Source: Bacteroides intestinalis
Lineage (GTDB): Bacteria; Bacteroidota; Bacteroidia; Bacteroidales; Bacteroidaceae
Reading direction: 5' to 3'
DNA: 64,000 nucleotides
NCBI RefSeq assembly: GCF_902364365.1
Contig: NZ_CABJDN010000011.1
Span: 1-64,000, forward strand
The notes under the pieces are model-generated. The model did no database searches, was not told the origin of the DNA, and was given only the letters and a program-made list of their open reading frames with translations. A program made the translations under genes and the position numbers. Positions 44,784 to 54,762 of the stretch are shown one piece after another (within the stretch, counting starts at the first letter, position 1; the number at the start of each line of letters is the position of its first letter).

Positions 44784-45509
44784 ATGAATAGAATATTAAC
44801 ACTATACCTCTTTTTGCTATTGTGTGGCACGGCTTCCGCACAACAAATAGTAAAATGGGACGATTTACAGACTATAACGGATAACGCACGGCGCACGGTC
44901 TATTATGAAAAAGGCAGTAAACAGCCGTTGCAGGGAGAATATCGCATTATACGAGGGCTTGACGAGGAGCGTGTTAAACTTTCCGACGGCATAATAAACG
45001 GTGATTATCTCCGCTATCGTGATGGGGTACTGCGTGAATCGGGCATATATGCCAAAGGAAAGCGCAACGGCATATTCACGGAGTATTACCAAGATGGCGT
45101 TACTCCCCGAAAAGAAACACCCATGCAGCAAGGCAAGATAGACGGAACTGTAAAGACCTATTTTCGTAACGGCAAAATAGAAATCGAAAAGGAGTATAGG
45201 CAGAGTGTGGAGAGCGGACGGGAACGCCGCTTTGACAGCAAGACGGGTGAGCAGATTTTTGAATCTCATTATATAGACGGCAAAAAAGAGGGTGAGGAAT
45301 GGGAAATATTCGAGGATGGGCGCACGCTTCGCAGCAGGACTACACGACACTACCGTAACGGAAAACTTGACGGCTTTTATCGTGTGGAATCGACACGGGA
45401 CGGAAAACCCTATATAACCATCGAGGGGCAATACACCGACGGCGAGAAATCGGGACGTTGGAAACAGTACAACGCCACCGATGACACAACCCATGAATGG
45501 GATGAATGA
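44784..45509 (+). CDS. Secreted MORN-repeat protein (element cargo)
   Basis: A 241-residue protein with a signal peptide (NRILTLYLFLLLCGTASAQQ) and at least five MORN_2-type units, such as LSDGIINGDYLRYRDGVLRESG, YAKGKRNGIFTEYYQDG, GKIDGTVKTYFRNGKIEIEKEY, IDGKKEGEEWEIFEDG and TDGEKSGRWKQYN. Such proteins are widespread in Bacteroides and are sometimes named YwqK-like antitoxins, but a function is not established. It lies inside the mobile element after the large hairpin, with no partner gene. It could be cargo with a protective role, which is only a guess. Confidence 0.82.
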   Translation: MNRILTLYLFLLLCGTASAQQIVKWDDLQTITDNARRTVYYEKGSKQPLQGEYRIIRGLDEERVKLSDGIINGDYLRYRDGVLRESGIYAKGKRNGIFTEYYQDGVTPRKETPMQQGKIDGTVKTYFRNGKIEIEKEYRQSVESGRERRFDSKTGEQIFESHYIDGKKEGEEWEIFEDGRTLRSRTTRHYRNGKLDGFYRVESTRDGKPYITIEGQYTDGEKSGRWKQYNATDDTTHEWDE

Positions 45510-45546
45510 TTTTCTTTTTTCGCAAGTTGATTTTATAAAATTGCCA

Positions 45547-45566
45547 CCGAAAGTTCGTACTTTCGG
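45547..45566. promoter_or_regulatory. Palindrome CCGAAAGT-TCGT-ACTTTCGG, candidate operator
   Basis: Perfect 8-bp arms with a 4-nt centre, 10 nt before a -7-like TATATTTG (45577-45584), near the right end of the element. It could also act as a hairpin after the MORN gene, but no T-run follows. Confidence 0.45.
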
Positions 45567-45572
45567 AAAAAG

Positions 45573-45671
45573 ATGTTATATTTGCAAATGAAAGAGTTAT
45601 TTGACAGCATAGCAACGCAAAACGCTGAAATTCGCACAGTTGCTAAATCGTTACTTCTATTTCTCAAATAA
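45573..45671 (+). CDS. Small ORF (32 aa) at the right end of the element
   Basis: Opens with ATG (45573) or a later ATG and reads MKELFDSIATQNAEIRTVAKSL before ending in LLLFLK. No family is recognised. It may be a real small protein or the remnant of a regulator gene cut by the element's end. The subterminal repeat overlaps its stop. Confidence 0.3.
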   Translation: MLYLQMKELFDSIATQNAEIRTVAKSLLLFLK

Positions 45672-45678
45672 TTCGCTA
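45669..45678 (-). repeat. Right subterminal inverted repeat (TAGCGAATTA)
   Basis: Perfect reverse complement of 39708-39717; 42 nt inside the right end of the element. Confidence 0.55.
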
Positions 45679-45720
45679 AAAGTTTATTTCTCAATCGGTT
45701 AAGTCAAACCGAGAAAAATC

Positions 45721-45727
45721 TAAAATA
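45721..45727 (+). repeat. Right 7-bp direct repeat (TAAAATA)
   Basis: Second copy of 39667-39673; the interrupted gene continues directly after it. Confidence 0.85.
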
Positions 45728-45955
45728 GAAAATAACAGTGACTTATACATTAACTACGAACTGAAACAATCCGGCAACGTCACAGTTTCTCTCTTCAACC
45801 TGCAAGGACAACAACTGGCGACAATACAACATACAAGCCTTTCGGCCGGACTCTACAATGAAACTATTTCAATGGACAGCTATCCAACAGGAGAATACCT
45901 GCTTAGGATAACAACCGGGGAAAAAGTTTATGCTAAAAAGCTATTTAAGAAATAA
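45728..45955 (+). pseudogene. Secreted protein, 3' part: type-A (T9SS-like) sorting domain
   Basis: Continues the frame of 38744-39673 after the element and encodes 75 residues ending in KKLFKK. The layout is that of the type-A C-terminal sorting domain: LYINYELKQSGNVTVSLFNLQGQ, then LSAGLYNETISMDSYPTGEYLLRI and a basic tail. It has no start of its own and is not expected to be translated while the element is present. The RHS gene begins 25 nt after its stop. Confidence 0.85.
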
Positions 45956-45980
45956 GTCAAACGAATTATTTATCATCATT

Positions 45981-48900
45981 ATGAAAAACATCTTATTTGC
46001 TATATTAGTGTCGGCATCAATCCTGTCGGTTTATGCTCAAAATCAAGATAGCATACCAACTCCAAACAGTCCTTCCCTGAACAGTCTGGACAATTCCCCT
46101 TATATTGTACCCCGTACCATTTCGGACGAAACTGTACTCCCGTCTCCCGAAGCAGCCCAGATGAACCGTTATGTAGACTACCCGGTGTCACGTAATACCG
46201 GAACTGCCGACGTACATATCCCTTTATATAATTTATCTCTAAAAGACATACCTTTCTCTATATCCATGTCATATCATACTTCCGGATGTAAAGTAGACGA
46301 TATCCCCGGAGTGCTTGGACTGGGATGGACCCTAAATGCAGGCGGATGCATCTCCAGAGTAATTCACGGACAACCGGACGAGTCGCTTCCATATCAGTTG
46401 AAGACCCGCCAGCAAATAGAAAGTAGTGCTGATTTAGATTATTTAAAGGACATCGTTCACTTGCAGAAAGAAGCCAGTCCTGACCGGTATTATTATAATT
46501 TCGAGGGTTATTCAGGAAGTTTTATATGCAATCCCAACGGAACAATCACACAATTACCACCCACTAACTTAAAAATACAAAGCATAAATAAGACCTCTAA
46601 TGGCATTTATGATTTTCTGATAACAACTCCTTCAGGCTGTGCCTACTATTTCACAGAGCGTGAGCAGATGAGTTATGAATATTTTCCAACCATTCTGGAC
46701 AATCTCTACCGTAGTCCTAATTATAGTACAGTATCATGCTGGCATCTCTCAAAAATAGTATCTCCATATCGCACAGATAGTATTTCACTAACCTACACTG
46801 CCATTCCTTCGTGGCGACGTGAAGAGTCAGCCAATAGCCTCTCTTCCTCTTTTGTAACCACCACCAACGGAGCAACCGGAACTAACAGCCAACAGTCAAA
46901 TGCAATTTCGGCCATACACCGCACTACGTTTTCTAATCAACGGGTATTATCCCAGATAAAAAGCAGGACTACCACTATAAACTTTACCTCTTCTACCATT
47001 TCCGGTACCCGCAAATACGGAACTCCCAATATACGTATGGCGAAGATTGACATAAAAAACACGCTTGGCAATACTGTACGTAGCATCACATTCGATAATG
47101 ACAAATTATTCGGAGACAAACGCTTACGTTTAGAGAGTGTCAGCGTTACATCTGGCACCAAACTACTTGACAAGCGCACCTTTACCTATTACAATGAATA
47201 TGGCAGCTACAGCGATGACAAAAAAGACTTCTTCGGATACAGCAACTCCGGAATTACCACAACTTTAAAGCACAACAGTATCCTTGACTATTCCGGAAAA
47301 CTTTCCGGCAACCGGAGCTATCACTTTGCAAGTGCCCGTGCCTTTGCCTTAGAGAGTATCCAGTAACCAACAGGTGCCATCACTACATATACATATGAGG
47401 CTAATCGCTGTAACCTTTTCCGTTCTCCGGTAAACATAGGTTTGCGTATCCAAAGTATATCCGTGACCGATCCGGTGACCGGAAAAAGCAAAACAGCCGA
47501 ATTCACATACGAGAATGAGGCCTGTACCATCAACTTTGACGATATCGGAACAACAGCCTTCATCTCCCTGTCCGGGGTCCGTGCCTCTTACATAGGATCT
47601 CCTACCAGCATTAGCACCGGAAGTGTCCGTACCACTTCTTGCCGCATCCCGGGCTATCGTGCCGAAAACGCTATTATATATTATGGGAAAGTGACCGAAA
47701 CTGTATCCGGGAGTGGTGTCCCGCAAAAAATGAAAACGGTATATGAATATGACACATCCAATTGCCTGCATCCTTTCAAGGGTGCAGGTATATCTTCCAA
47801 TCCATCGCTCGACCCTGACAATGCCCGTTATTTGGGCACCAAAATATATTATCCTAATTTAAGTCCGGAAACCTACGAAGAATGCAAGCGCATTTATGGC
47901 CCGCAGTTCGTAGGCGGCTATTTTCAAGAAACCTGTTGGGAAAAGGCCCCACTCATCCACCGTACCATCTATAAATATACACCTTCAGGCTATGAACCCG
48001 TAGAAGAAGAAATCAACAGATATTCTCTTGACCGCACAGGAGTCGTACGAACGGGATTCTATGTAGAAAGTATTCTGCGTACCATAGACGCGTCAGGAAT
48101 AAGCAAAGAAGATTTTCAGAATACATCCGACTTTAATTTTTTTGAAACAGAAACCGCTTGCGGACGTTTATTCAAAGATACAACAATCACCATCATACAT
48201 TACCCTAATTCCGTTTCACACCGTGAAGTAACTTCATATACCTACAACCGTTCCCAAGTGTATTCCAGCCTGACAAATGTATTTCCCCCACCGTTAAGGA
48301 TCATACTCCCCGGTTTTACGGAAGACAGTACACAATTGGCCGACCATGGCATACTTCAATCCATTAAAACAGTTTGCGGAAACCAAACATTTGAACATTA
48401 TTATTGCTATTCATCCAATATAACGGGTGGTTTCCTCCAAAGAATTGCCAATAACGGAAACATCAGTCTTCCGGTTATGGAAAAATGGGTTATAAATACC
48501 AAAGATACAATCCTGCTGAACTGGCAATACGCTGATTTCGGGAGAGGAAATATACGGCCTTCCCGCAAAGTACTTTCATGGAACAGACAGGAAACAGCCT
48601 CACAGGTCTTCACTCTCTATGAAAAAGAATATCCACTGGAGACAATCCTCAACCGGCTTTCTCCCACCGCCTACATTTGGAATTTATCCTGGAATTACCC
48701 TATTGCAGTAGTACGAGGCGCTTCTTATTCGGACACACGGGTACAAGTGGCAGTAAATCCATCCGCTATAGATACTCCGGACAAGGGTATTTACGGAGGG
48801 CTGCCAGTTGTCGAAGTATGGAAAAAGCCCGCCGGTTCCTTAACCACATGCTATGACTATGAACCACTCATTGGCTGTACAAAAGTGACAGAACCTAATG

Positions 48901-51900
48901 GAGAAGAAATAAATTATCAATATCTGGGAGGCAAACTCAATAAAATAACAGATCACTCCCAAAAGACCATTGCAGAATACACTTACACCCTGCGCGGAGA
49001 GGGTGCGACAGAGAATAGTATTACGACAAGAAACTATCTATACGGAACGGTGAATTACTTGGAACAAACCCAATACTATGACGGATTAGGACAACCTATA
49101 CAACTATTGGAGAAACAAATTACCCCCTTCCAGAATAACTTGCTCCATGTTCTTGAATATGATTGCCTGGGATGCGAGACACGCAATTGGTTACCTATCC
49201 CAACCGCAACAAACGGACGTGCCACCAACTATGCCAATCTCTCTGCCAATTATTACGGCGACTCATACGCCTACACAGAAAGTACATATGAAGCAGCACC
49301 TATAGAACAGTTGCTAAAAAAAGCTCCCCCCGGAAATGATTTCAGGTCCCACCCGATTACTTACGAATATCTGGCTAACAGCCCACAGACAGCAGCCTTA
49401 AACTGTAATCATTATGAAGCTATAAACAATGAGCAATTCCGTTGTACCGGCACTTACCCGGCAGGAGAACTGGAAGTTATATTAACAACGGATGAAGACG
49501 GCCACAAACAATACACATTCACCGACTTCAGGGGAAACACTGTCTTGATACGGCAAGTCAACAATGGAGAATTTCATGATACTTATACCATACATGACGC
49601 CCTCGGAAATCCTCTGCTGGTGCTTCCGCCAATGGCTTCCGCCTCACTTGGCAGCAGTGGCACGTGGAGCATCCGAAACAACGACATCCTGCAAAAGTAC
49701 GCTTACTATTATCGTTACGATGCCCGCCGTTTATGCGTAGAGAAGAAACTTTCCGGAGCAGAACCGGTCTATTACGTATACGACAAGACAAGACGTCTCA
49801 TGTTCTCACAAGATGGAAACCAGCGTACCGCCGGAGAATGGACATTCTATCTTTACGACAAATTTCAACGGCCGACGGTACAAGGCGTATGCAAAAACAC
49901 CAATACCGCCTCGGCAGCTTCAGTCATCATCAATTGTGAACGTAGCAACAGCAACACAGGCTTGGAAGGCAGCGGATACAGCTCCACTTTCTCACTAATC
50001 TCACCTGAGGTACACATAGTAAACTACTACGATGACTACGAATTCAAGACACTGCCCGGATTCAATAACAGCAAGTTCACCACTGCCTTCTCAACTGTAA
50101 ACCCAAACTACGTCAAGGGATATCCGGCAGGTAGCATCACAAAGGTACCGGGAAGCAGTACCAAACTTTATTCTGTTAATTTCTATGACATAAAAGGGCA
50201 GATTATTCAAAGCCTGTCCAGCAATCACTTGGATGGATACGAAACAGTGGAGAACACTTATACTTTTACAGGAAAGCCCAAGACTGTGAAGCATGTTCAT
50301 ACCACTAATGAGAGTAAAGCCAATAAAAATACAATAGAAGAGAACTATACTTATAATTATGACCACGCCGAGCGCATCACATCGGTAAATTATACGTTAG
50401 GCAACAATACCATAACACTGGCAACAAACACCTATGACGAACTTGGGAGATTGAAAAGCAAGTCACATCACGGTTCCAATGCCAATATCCTCACGTATGA
50501 CTACAACATACGTGGATGGACGAAGAAGATAGAAAGTCCGAAATTCACTCAGAAGTTATACTATACGGATGGAAACAGCACGCCATGCTACAACGGTAAT
50601 ATCAGCAGTATGACCTGGAAAGCAGATGCCGAAGCCATAAGAGGATATAAATTCACCTATGATCATCTGAACCGCATGACGAATGCCGGATATGGCGAAG
50701 GGGATGATTTGTCGGCTAACTCAGAACGCTTCTCTGAGATTATCACCGGATATGACAGGAATGGAAATATTCTAGGACTAAAACGTAATGGGAAGGGTTC
50801 GTCTTCTGCCTACGATGCGATTGATAACCTGACTCTGACTTACGATGGAAACCAACTGAAAAACGTTACCGATGCCGCAACAGATCCTCTCTACAACGGT
50901 GTGTTCAACTTTGTAGACGAAAGCAAGGGAAGCGGAACGGAATATATCTATGATTCCAACGGAAATATGCAGCAGGATTATAACAAGAAAATTAGTAAAA
51001 TCCAATATAATCTTTTAAATTTGCCTGCAGCACTGCAATTTACCAATGGGAACCGGAAGGATTATACCTATAGTGCGGACGGGAAGAAACTGAAAGTCGT
51101 ACACAAGACGGCGATAGCCAACATATCTGTCCCCATGGGGCAGATAAAAGAGCTGGCGGCAAATCAGGTTTCACAAACCCATACGGTGGATTATTGCGGA
51201 AATGTGATCTATGAAAACGGAAGTCTGAGCAAGGTGCTCACAGAAGAAGGATATGTCACTCTGAGCGGGACAACTCCAACATTTTACTATTACCTGAAAG
51301 ATCATCAGGGAAATAATCGGATGGTGGTACGTTTGAACGGAGCGTCGTGGAACACAGAATAGGTGAATCATTACTATCCTTTCGGAGGAGTATTTGAAGT
51401 GAATACTGAAACTTCGGGGAAACAGTCCTATAAGTATAACGGGAAAGAGTTGGACAGGATGCATGGGCTGGATTGGTATGATTATGGGGCGAGGATGATG
51501 GATGCGGCATTGGGGAGATGGCATGTGATGGATCCAATGGCAGAAAAGTATTATGAGTGGAGTCCATATGCGTACTGTGCAAATAATCCTCTTAAGCATG
51601 TTGATCCTGATGGAAGAAGTTGGTATTCTTATAATCAAGACGGGAAGACTATTTATGAATGGAATATAGATATTCGTTCCCAAGAAGACTTGGATAAAAT
51701 AAGAAAAAATGCTACTTATATTGGATATATTCATTCTGATGACGATACTTATTATAGTTTATTTGGTAATAAATATTCTATAGATTCAAAGGAGGGTAAA
51801 ACCATGCAAAAAATAGATGAGGCCTTGATCAATTATAGCCAAGCTTCTCCACAATATGATTATTATGGAAATCTAATATCAGGAGGTGAGAATGTAACAG

Positions 51901-52241
51901 ACTTTAACATAGGAGAATATCCACAAAACAGTTCTTTAAATCTAAGTGAGGATACTTATTTTACATTTCAGGCAGAAGGCGGTCTTGTGACATACTTTAA
52001 AGTATCTAAAGGCGTTGATAATAAAGCTAAGTTTGGAGGATTTGGGTATGTTACAAAAGGGCAAGTAAGAGGACAAGGGAATAGAGGCATTGGAAACTTA
52101 AAAGATGGAATACCTATATATTTTGAAAGGCAAAATACACCAGGAAATATTGTTCAACGTTCCGCACAAATCATATTTCCAACACAAAAAGCTGCTGATT
52201 CTTTTTACCAGAAATATTCATTAATACTAAAAAGAAAATGA
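45981..52241 (+). pseudogene. Giant secreted RHS/YD-repeat protein with toxin-like tip; two in-frame stops
   Basis: A single frame of 2,087 codons. Start at 45981 (MKNILFAILVSASILSVYAQ, signal peptide). The N-terminal part has the Bacteroidetes RHS signature SYHTSGCKVDDIPGVLGLGW and LNAGG. YD-repeats fill the middle and end in the RHS-associated core (DYGARMMDAALGRWHVMDPMAEKYYEWSPYAYCANNPLKHVDPDGR, shown here by its end WSPYAYCANNPL). After DPDGR (about 51615) an AT-rich tip of about 208 residues of unknown type follows. TAA at 47364-47366 (codon 462) and TAG at 51360-51362 (codon 1794) break the frame. At the second site the duplicate copy has CAG. As read, only fragments would be made, unless suppressed or reverted. 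Confidence 0.85.
50354..51386 (+). repeat. RHS core direct repeat, upstream copy (1,033 bp)
   Basis: Aligns without gaps to 52995-54027 (offset 2,641 bp). Only about ten residue changes separate the encoded segments. The match begins in TAATTATGACC and stops just after YYPFG. Confidence 0.95.
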
Positions 52242-52966
52242 AAAATACACCAATTATTATTGCTATAATATGTGGATTGTTGTGTGTTAACATACAAGCC
52301 CCAGTCGAAGATGATTATTATCCCTTTAGGGATATTATAGAAAATTATTACCTCCATTATTATGAATATCCTAACTCTGTATCTGAAATAATCCAATTCA
52401 CGGAATATTGTCTAACAGTAGACACCAACTATTTCCCTTCTCCCGAAAAAAAAACAATTCAATCAAAAATATTGCCTAGACTAAACAATCGTAATATTCA
52501 AATAATAAACAATGACAATTTTGGGATACTACAAAACAATGATACGTTATTTTACTTTAAAAAGTATCTCTTTTCACCTTGTGAAATAGATTTATTTATT
52601 GGAGATTCGGTTCAGGAATACTATGCATTTTATAGTAAATTTTCCAAGCCTCGTTTCTTCGACGAAGTAGGCCATGCTATTATTCCATCTGAAAAAGACA
52701 TTGATTTTCAGAATGACTTAATCAAATTTACAGAACAGCAAACAAGGATCAACGGCATTCCTTTTCGCCATTATATGAATGGAAAAGATACAATACCTGT
52801 ATTTCTGTTTCTAGAATATGAGCTTGGAAAAGGGCTTCGTGATTTTTGTGACAAGAAAAAAAATCTAAACAAGACCTATTATCAACCATTAGATAGCTTA
52901 TGTAACAAATTTTGTAGTAATAATAAGATTACAAGAATCATTTTTTCAAGTCTTGACTATCAATAA
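52238..52966 (+). CDS. Putative immunity protein for the RHS tip (unknown family)
   Basis: A 242-residue protein whose start overlaps the tip's stop by 4 nt (ATGA), so the two are translationally coupled as toxin and immunity genes usually are. The N-terminus (MKNTPIIIAIICGLLCVNIQA) looks like a signal peptide. The rest is rich in Tyr, Asn, Asp and Lys with no motif I recognise. It is strikingly AT-rich like the tip and unlike the RHS core on both sides. Immunity is inferred from position only. An exported immunity protein would suggest a toxin acting in the periplasm or envelope. Confidence 0.6.
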   Translation: MKNTPIIIAIICGLLCVNIQAPVEDDYYPFRDIIENYYLHYYEYPNSVSEIIQFTEYCLTVDTNYFPSPEKKTIQSKILPRLNNRNIQIINNDNFGILQNNDTLFYFKKYLFSPCEIDLFIGDSVQEYYAFYSKFSKPRFFDEVGHAIIPSEKDIDFQNDLIKFTEQQTRINGIPFRHYMNGKDTIPVFLFLEYELGKGLRDFCDKKKNLNKTYYQPLDSLCNKFCSNNKITRIIFSSLDYQ

Positions 52967-52994
52967 CAACAACTTTAATCAAGTTGATCGGTTT

Positions 52995-54027
52995 TAATTA
53001 TGACCACGCCGAGCGCATCACATCGGTAAATTATACGTTAGGCAACAATACCATAACACTGGCAACAAACACCTATGACGAACTTGGGAGATTGAAAAGC
53101 AAGTCACATCACGGTTCCAATGCCAATATCCTCACGTATGACTACAACATACGTGGATGGACGAAGAAGATAGAAAGTCCGAAATTCACTCAGAAGTTAT
53201 ACTATACGGATGGAAACAGCACGCCATGCTACAACGGTAATATCAGCAGTATGACCTGGAAAGCAGATGCCGAAGCCATAAGAGGATATAAATTCACCTA
53301 TGATCATCTGAACCGCATGACGAATGCCGGCTATGGCGAAGGGGATGATTTGTCGGCTAACTCAGAACGCTTCTCCGAACTCATTACCGGATATGACAGG
53401 AATGGGAATATTCTAGGACTGAAACGTAATGGGAAGAGTTCGTCTTCCGCCTATGGGATGATTGATAACCTGACTCTGACTTACGATGGAAACCAACTGA
53501 AAAATGTTACCGATGCCGCAACAGATCCTTTATACAACGGTGCGTTCAACTTTGTAGACGAGAACAAGGGAAGCGGAACGGAATATATCTATGATTCCAA
53601 CGGAAATATGCAGCAGGATTATAATAAGAAAATTAGTAAAATCCAATATAATCTTTTAAATTTGCCTGCAACACTGCAATTTACCAATGGGCACCGGAAG
53701 GATTATATCTATAGTGCGGACGGGAAGAAACTGAAAGTCGTACACAAGACGGCGATAGCCAATATATCTGTCCCCATGGGGCAGATAAAAGAACTGGCGG
53801 AAAATCAGGTTTCACAAACCCATACGGTAGATTATTGCGGAAATGTGATCTATGAAAACGGAAGTCTGAGCAAGGTGCTCACAGAAGAAGGATATGTCAC
53901 TCTGAGCGGGACAACTCCAACATTTTACTATTACCTGAAAGATCATCAGGGAAATAATCGGATGGTGGTACGTTTGAACGGAACGTCATGGAACACAGAA
54001 CAGGTGAATCATTACTATCCTTTCGGA
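52995..54027 (+). repeat. RHS core direct repeat, downstream copy (1,033 bp)
   Basis: Second copy of 50354-51386. At the position of the upstream TAG stop it has CAG (54000-54002), showing the ancestral codon. Confidence 0.95.
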
Positions 54028-54126
54028 ACGGAACGTAGCTGTATATCATCAATAGAACTACAACTCATCCGCAAAAAATGGCACGGAAACTGTACCGGAT
54101 TTGCCGGACAATTCGCAAGAAACTGA
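52995..54126 (+). pseudogene. Headless RHS core fragment with an alternative short tip
   Basis: In frame from TTG-like codons at 52984 to the stop at 54126, but without a promoter, signal peptide or normal start. It repeats the last about 344 residues of the RHS core before the tip, then diverges after YYPFG into about 33 residues (TERSCISSIELQLIRKKWHG...). The end includes GFAGQFARN and lacks the DPxGR-type core end. This looks like an orphan tip cassette, partly deleted, that could recombine with the upstream gene through the 1-kb repeat. On its own it is unlikely to be expressed. Confidence 0.8.
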
Positions 54127-54323
54127 TAGAGAACTACCAAACAACTTGGAAACTCTCAGCAAAAACAAAGAAGAGCAAAACAATAGTAACAATCGGAGTA
54201 TCAGCAATTAGCACAGAAAACCGTCCCTCGCGCGCGTAAGAGAAGAGTAGAGTAGATAAGAGTAGAATAGAAACAACGACTCCGTCGTTGAAAAGAACGG
54301 TGACGAAGGAGAAGTACAAGCTG

Positions 54324-54409
54324 CGCAAAACGCCACAGCTAAGCAGAACAAATGCCACACCTGAGCAAGGCAAATGCCACACCTAAGCGAGGCAAACGCC
54401 ACACTTCAC
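54324..54409. repeat. Four imperfect 22-23 bp tandem repeats
   Basis: Units of the form GCAAATGCCACACCTAAGCGAG (shown here in part) start near 54324, 54346, 54370 and 54392 in a 636-bp noncoding stretch (54127-54762) after the RHS fragment. Scattered CCACAC/GTGTGG and GAGTAGA words surround them. No gene is seen apart from the promoter at 54551. Confidence 0.55.
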
Positions 54410-54550
54410 GCTCGTCCAAGTGCGGCATCGGCACCCGCGAAGTGTGGCATCACGGGCATTGAACCGCAGCATTGGAAAACATTCAACTGAAAAATTATCT
54501 AAGGAGACCGCGAACTATTTAATTATGTTACAAAAGTCTGATCTGTCCTA

Positions 54551-54580
54551 TTGTTATACCGACAACATTCAGTACATTTG
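54551..54580 (+). promoter_or_regulatory. Bacteroides-type promoter, probably for the Nudix gene
   Basis: TTG (54551-54553; ATTG), 19 nt, TACATTTG (54573-54580). It would give a leader of about 175 nt before the start at 54763. Confidence 0.55.
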
Positions 54581-54762
54581 CAGAAATATACAATAGAGCG
54601 AAAGAAATGCTAACACTTTTATAAAAGAGAATTCCGCGAACAGAGCTTTTTGAAATGATGGGACTAAAAAAAACTCAGACAACAGACATTTCAAAAACCG
54701 GAAGGCAAGTTCTTTTGTTATTAGGTAGAAAATAAAAAGGTTTAATAAACTCATAAAATCTC

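Larger units (their letters stand above)
39674..45727 (+). mobile_element. Integrative mobilizable element carrying erm(F), 6,054 bp
   Basis: The segment between TAAAATA direct repeats contains, in order, a tyrosine recombinase, an HTH/RhuM-like gene, a long noncoding stretch with a candidate oriT, a MobV relaxase, erm(F) on the opposite strand, a MORN-repeat gene and a small terminal ORF. There are no conjugation (tra) genes, so it would depend on a co-resident conjugative element for transfer. The layout int - small gene - mobV - cargo resembles small Bacteroides mobilizable transposons (Tn4555/Tn5520 group). It interrupts the secreted-protein gene. Its coding GC is visibly higher in the int/mob half than in the erm(F) part, so the cargo was likely acquired separately. 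Confidence 0.9.

Noticed and set aside
47442..51362. A separate 1,306-codon gene starting with TTG
   Set aside because: It is in the same frame as the upstream RHS part, and codons between the stop and the TTG continue the RHS sequence, so it is one gene broken by a stop.
54324..54409. Possible CRISPR array
   Set aside because: Repeats are adjacent without unique spacers of regular length, and no cas gene is present.
54657..54735. A small ORF (about 22 codons) upstream of the Nudix gene
   Set aside because: No conserved feature or own promoter; it lies in the long leader and may be chance.
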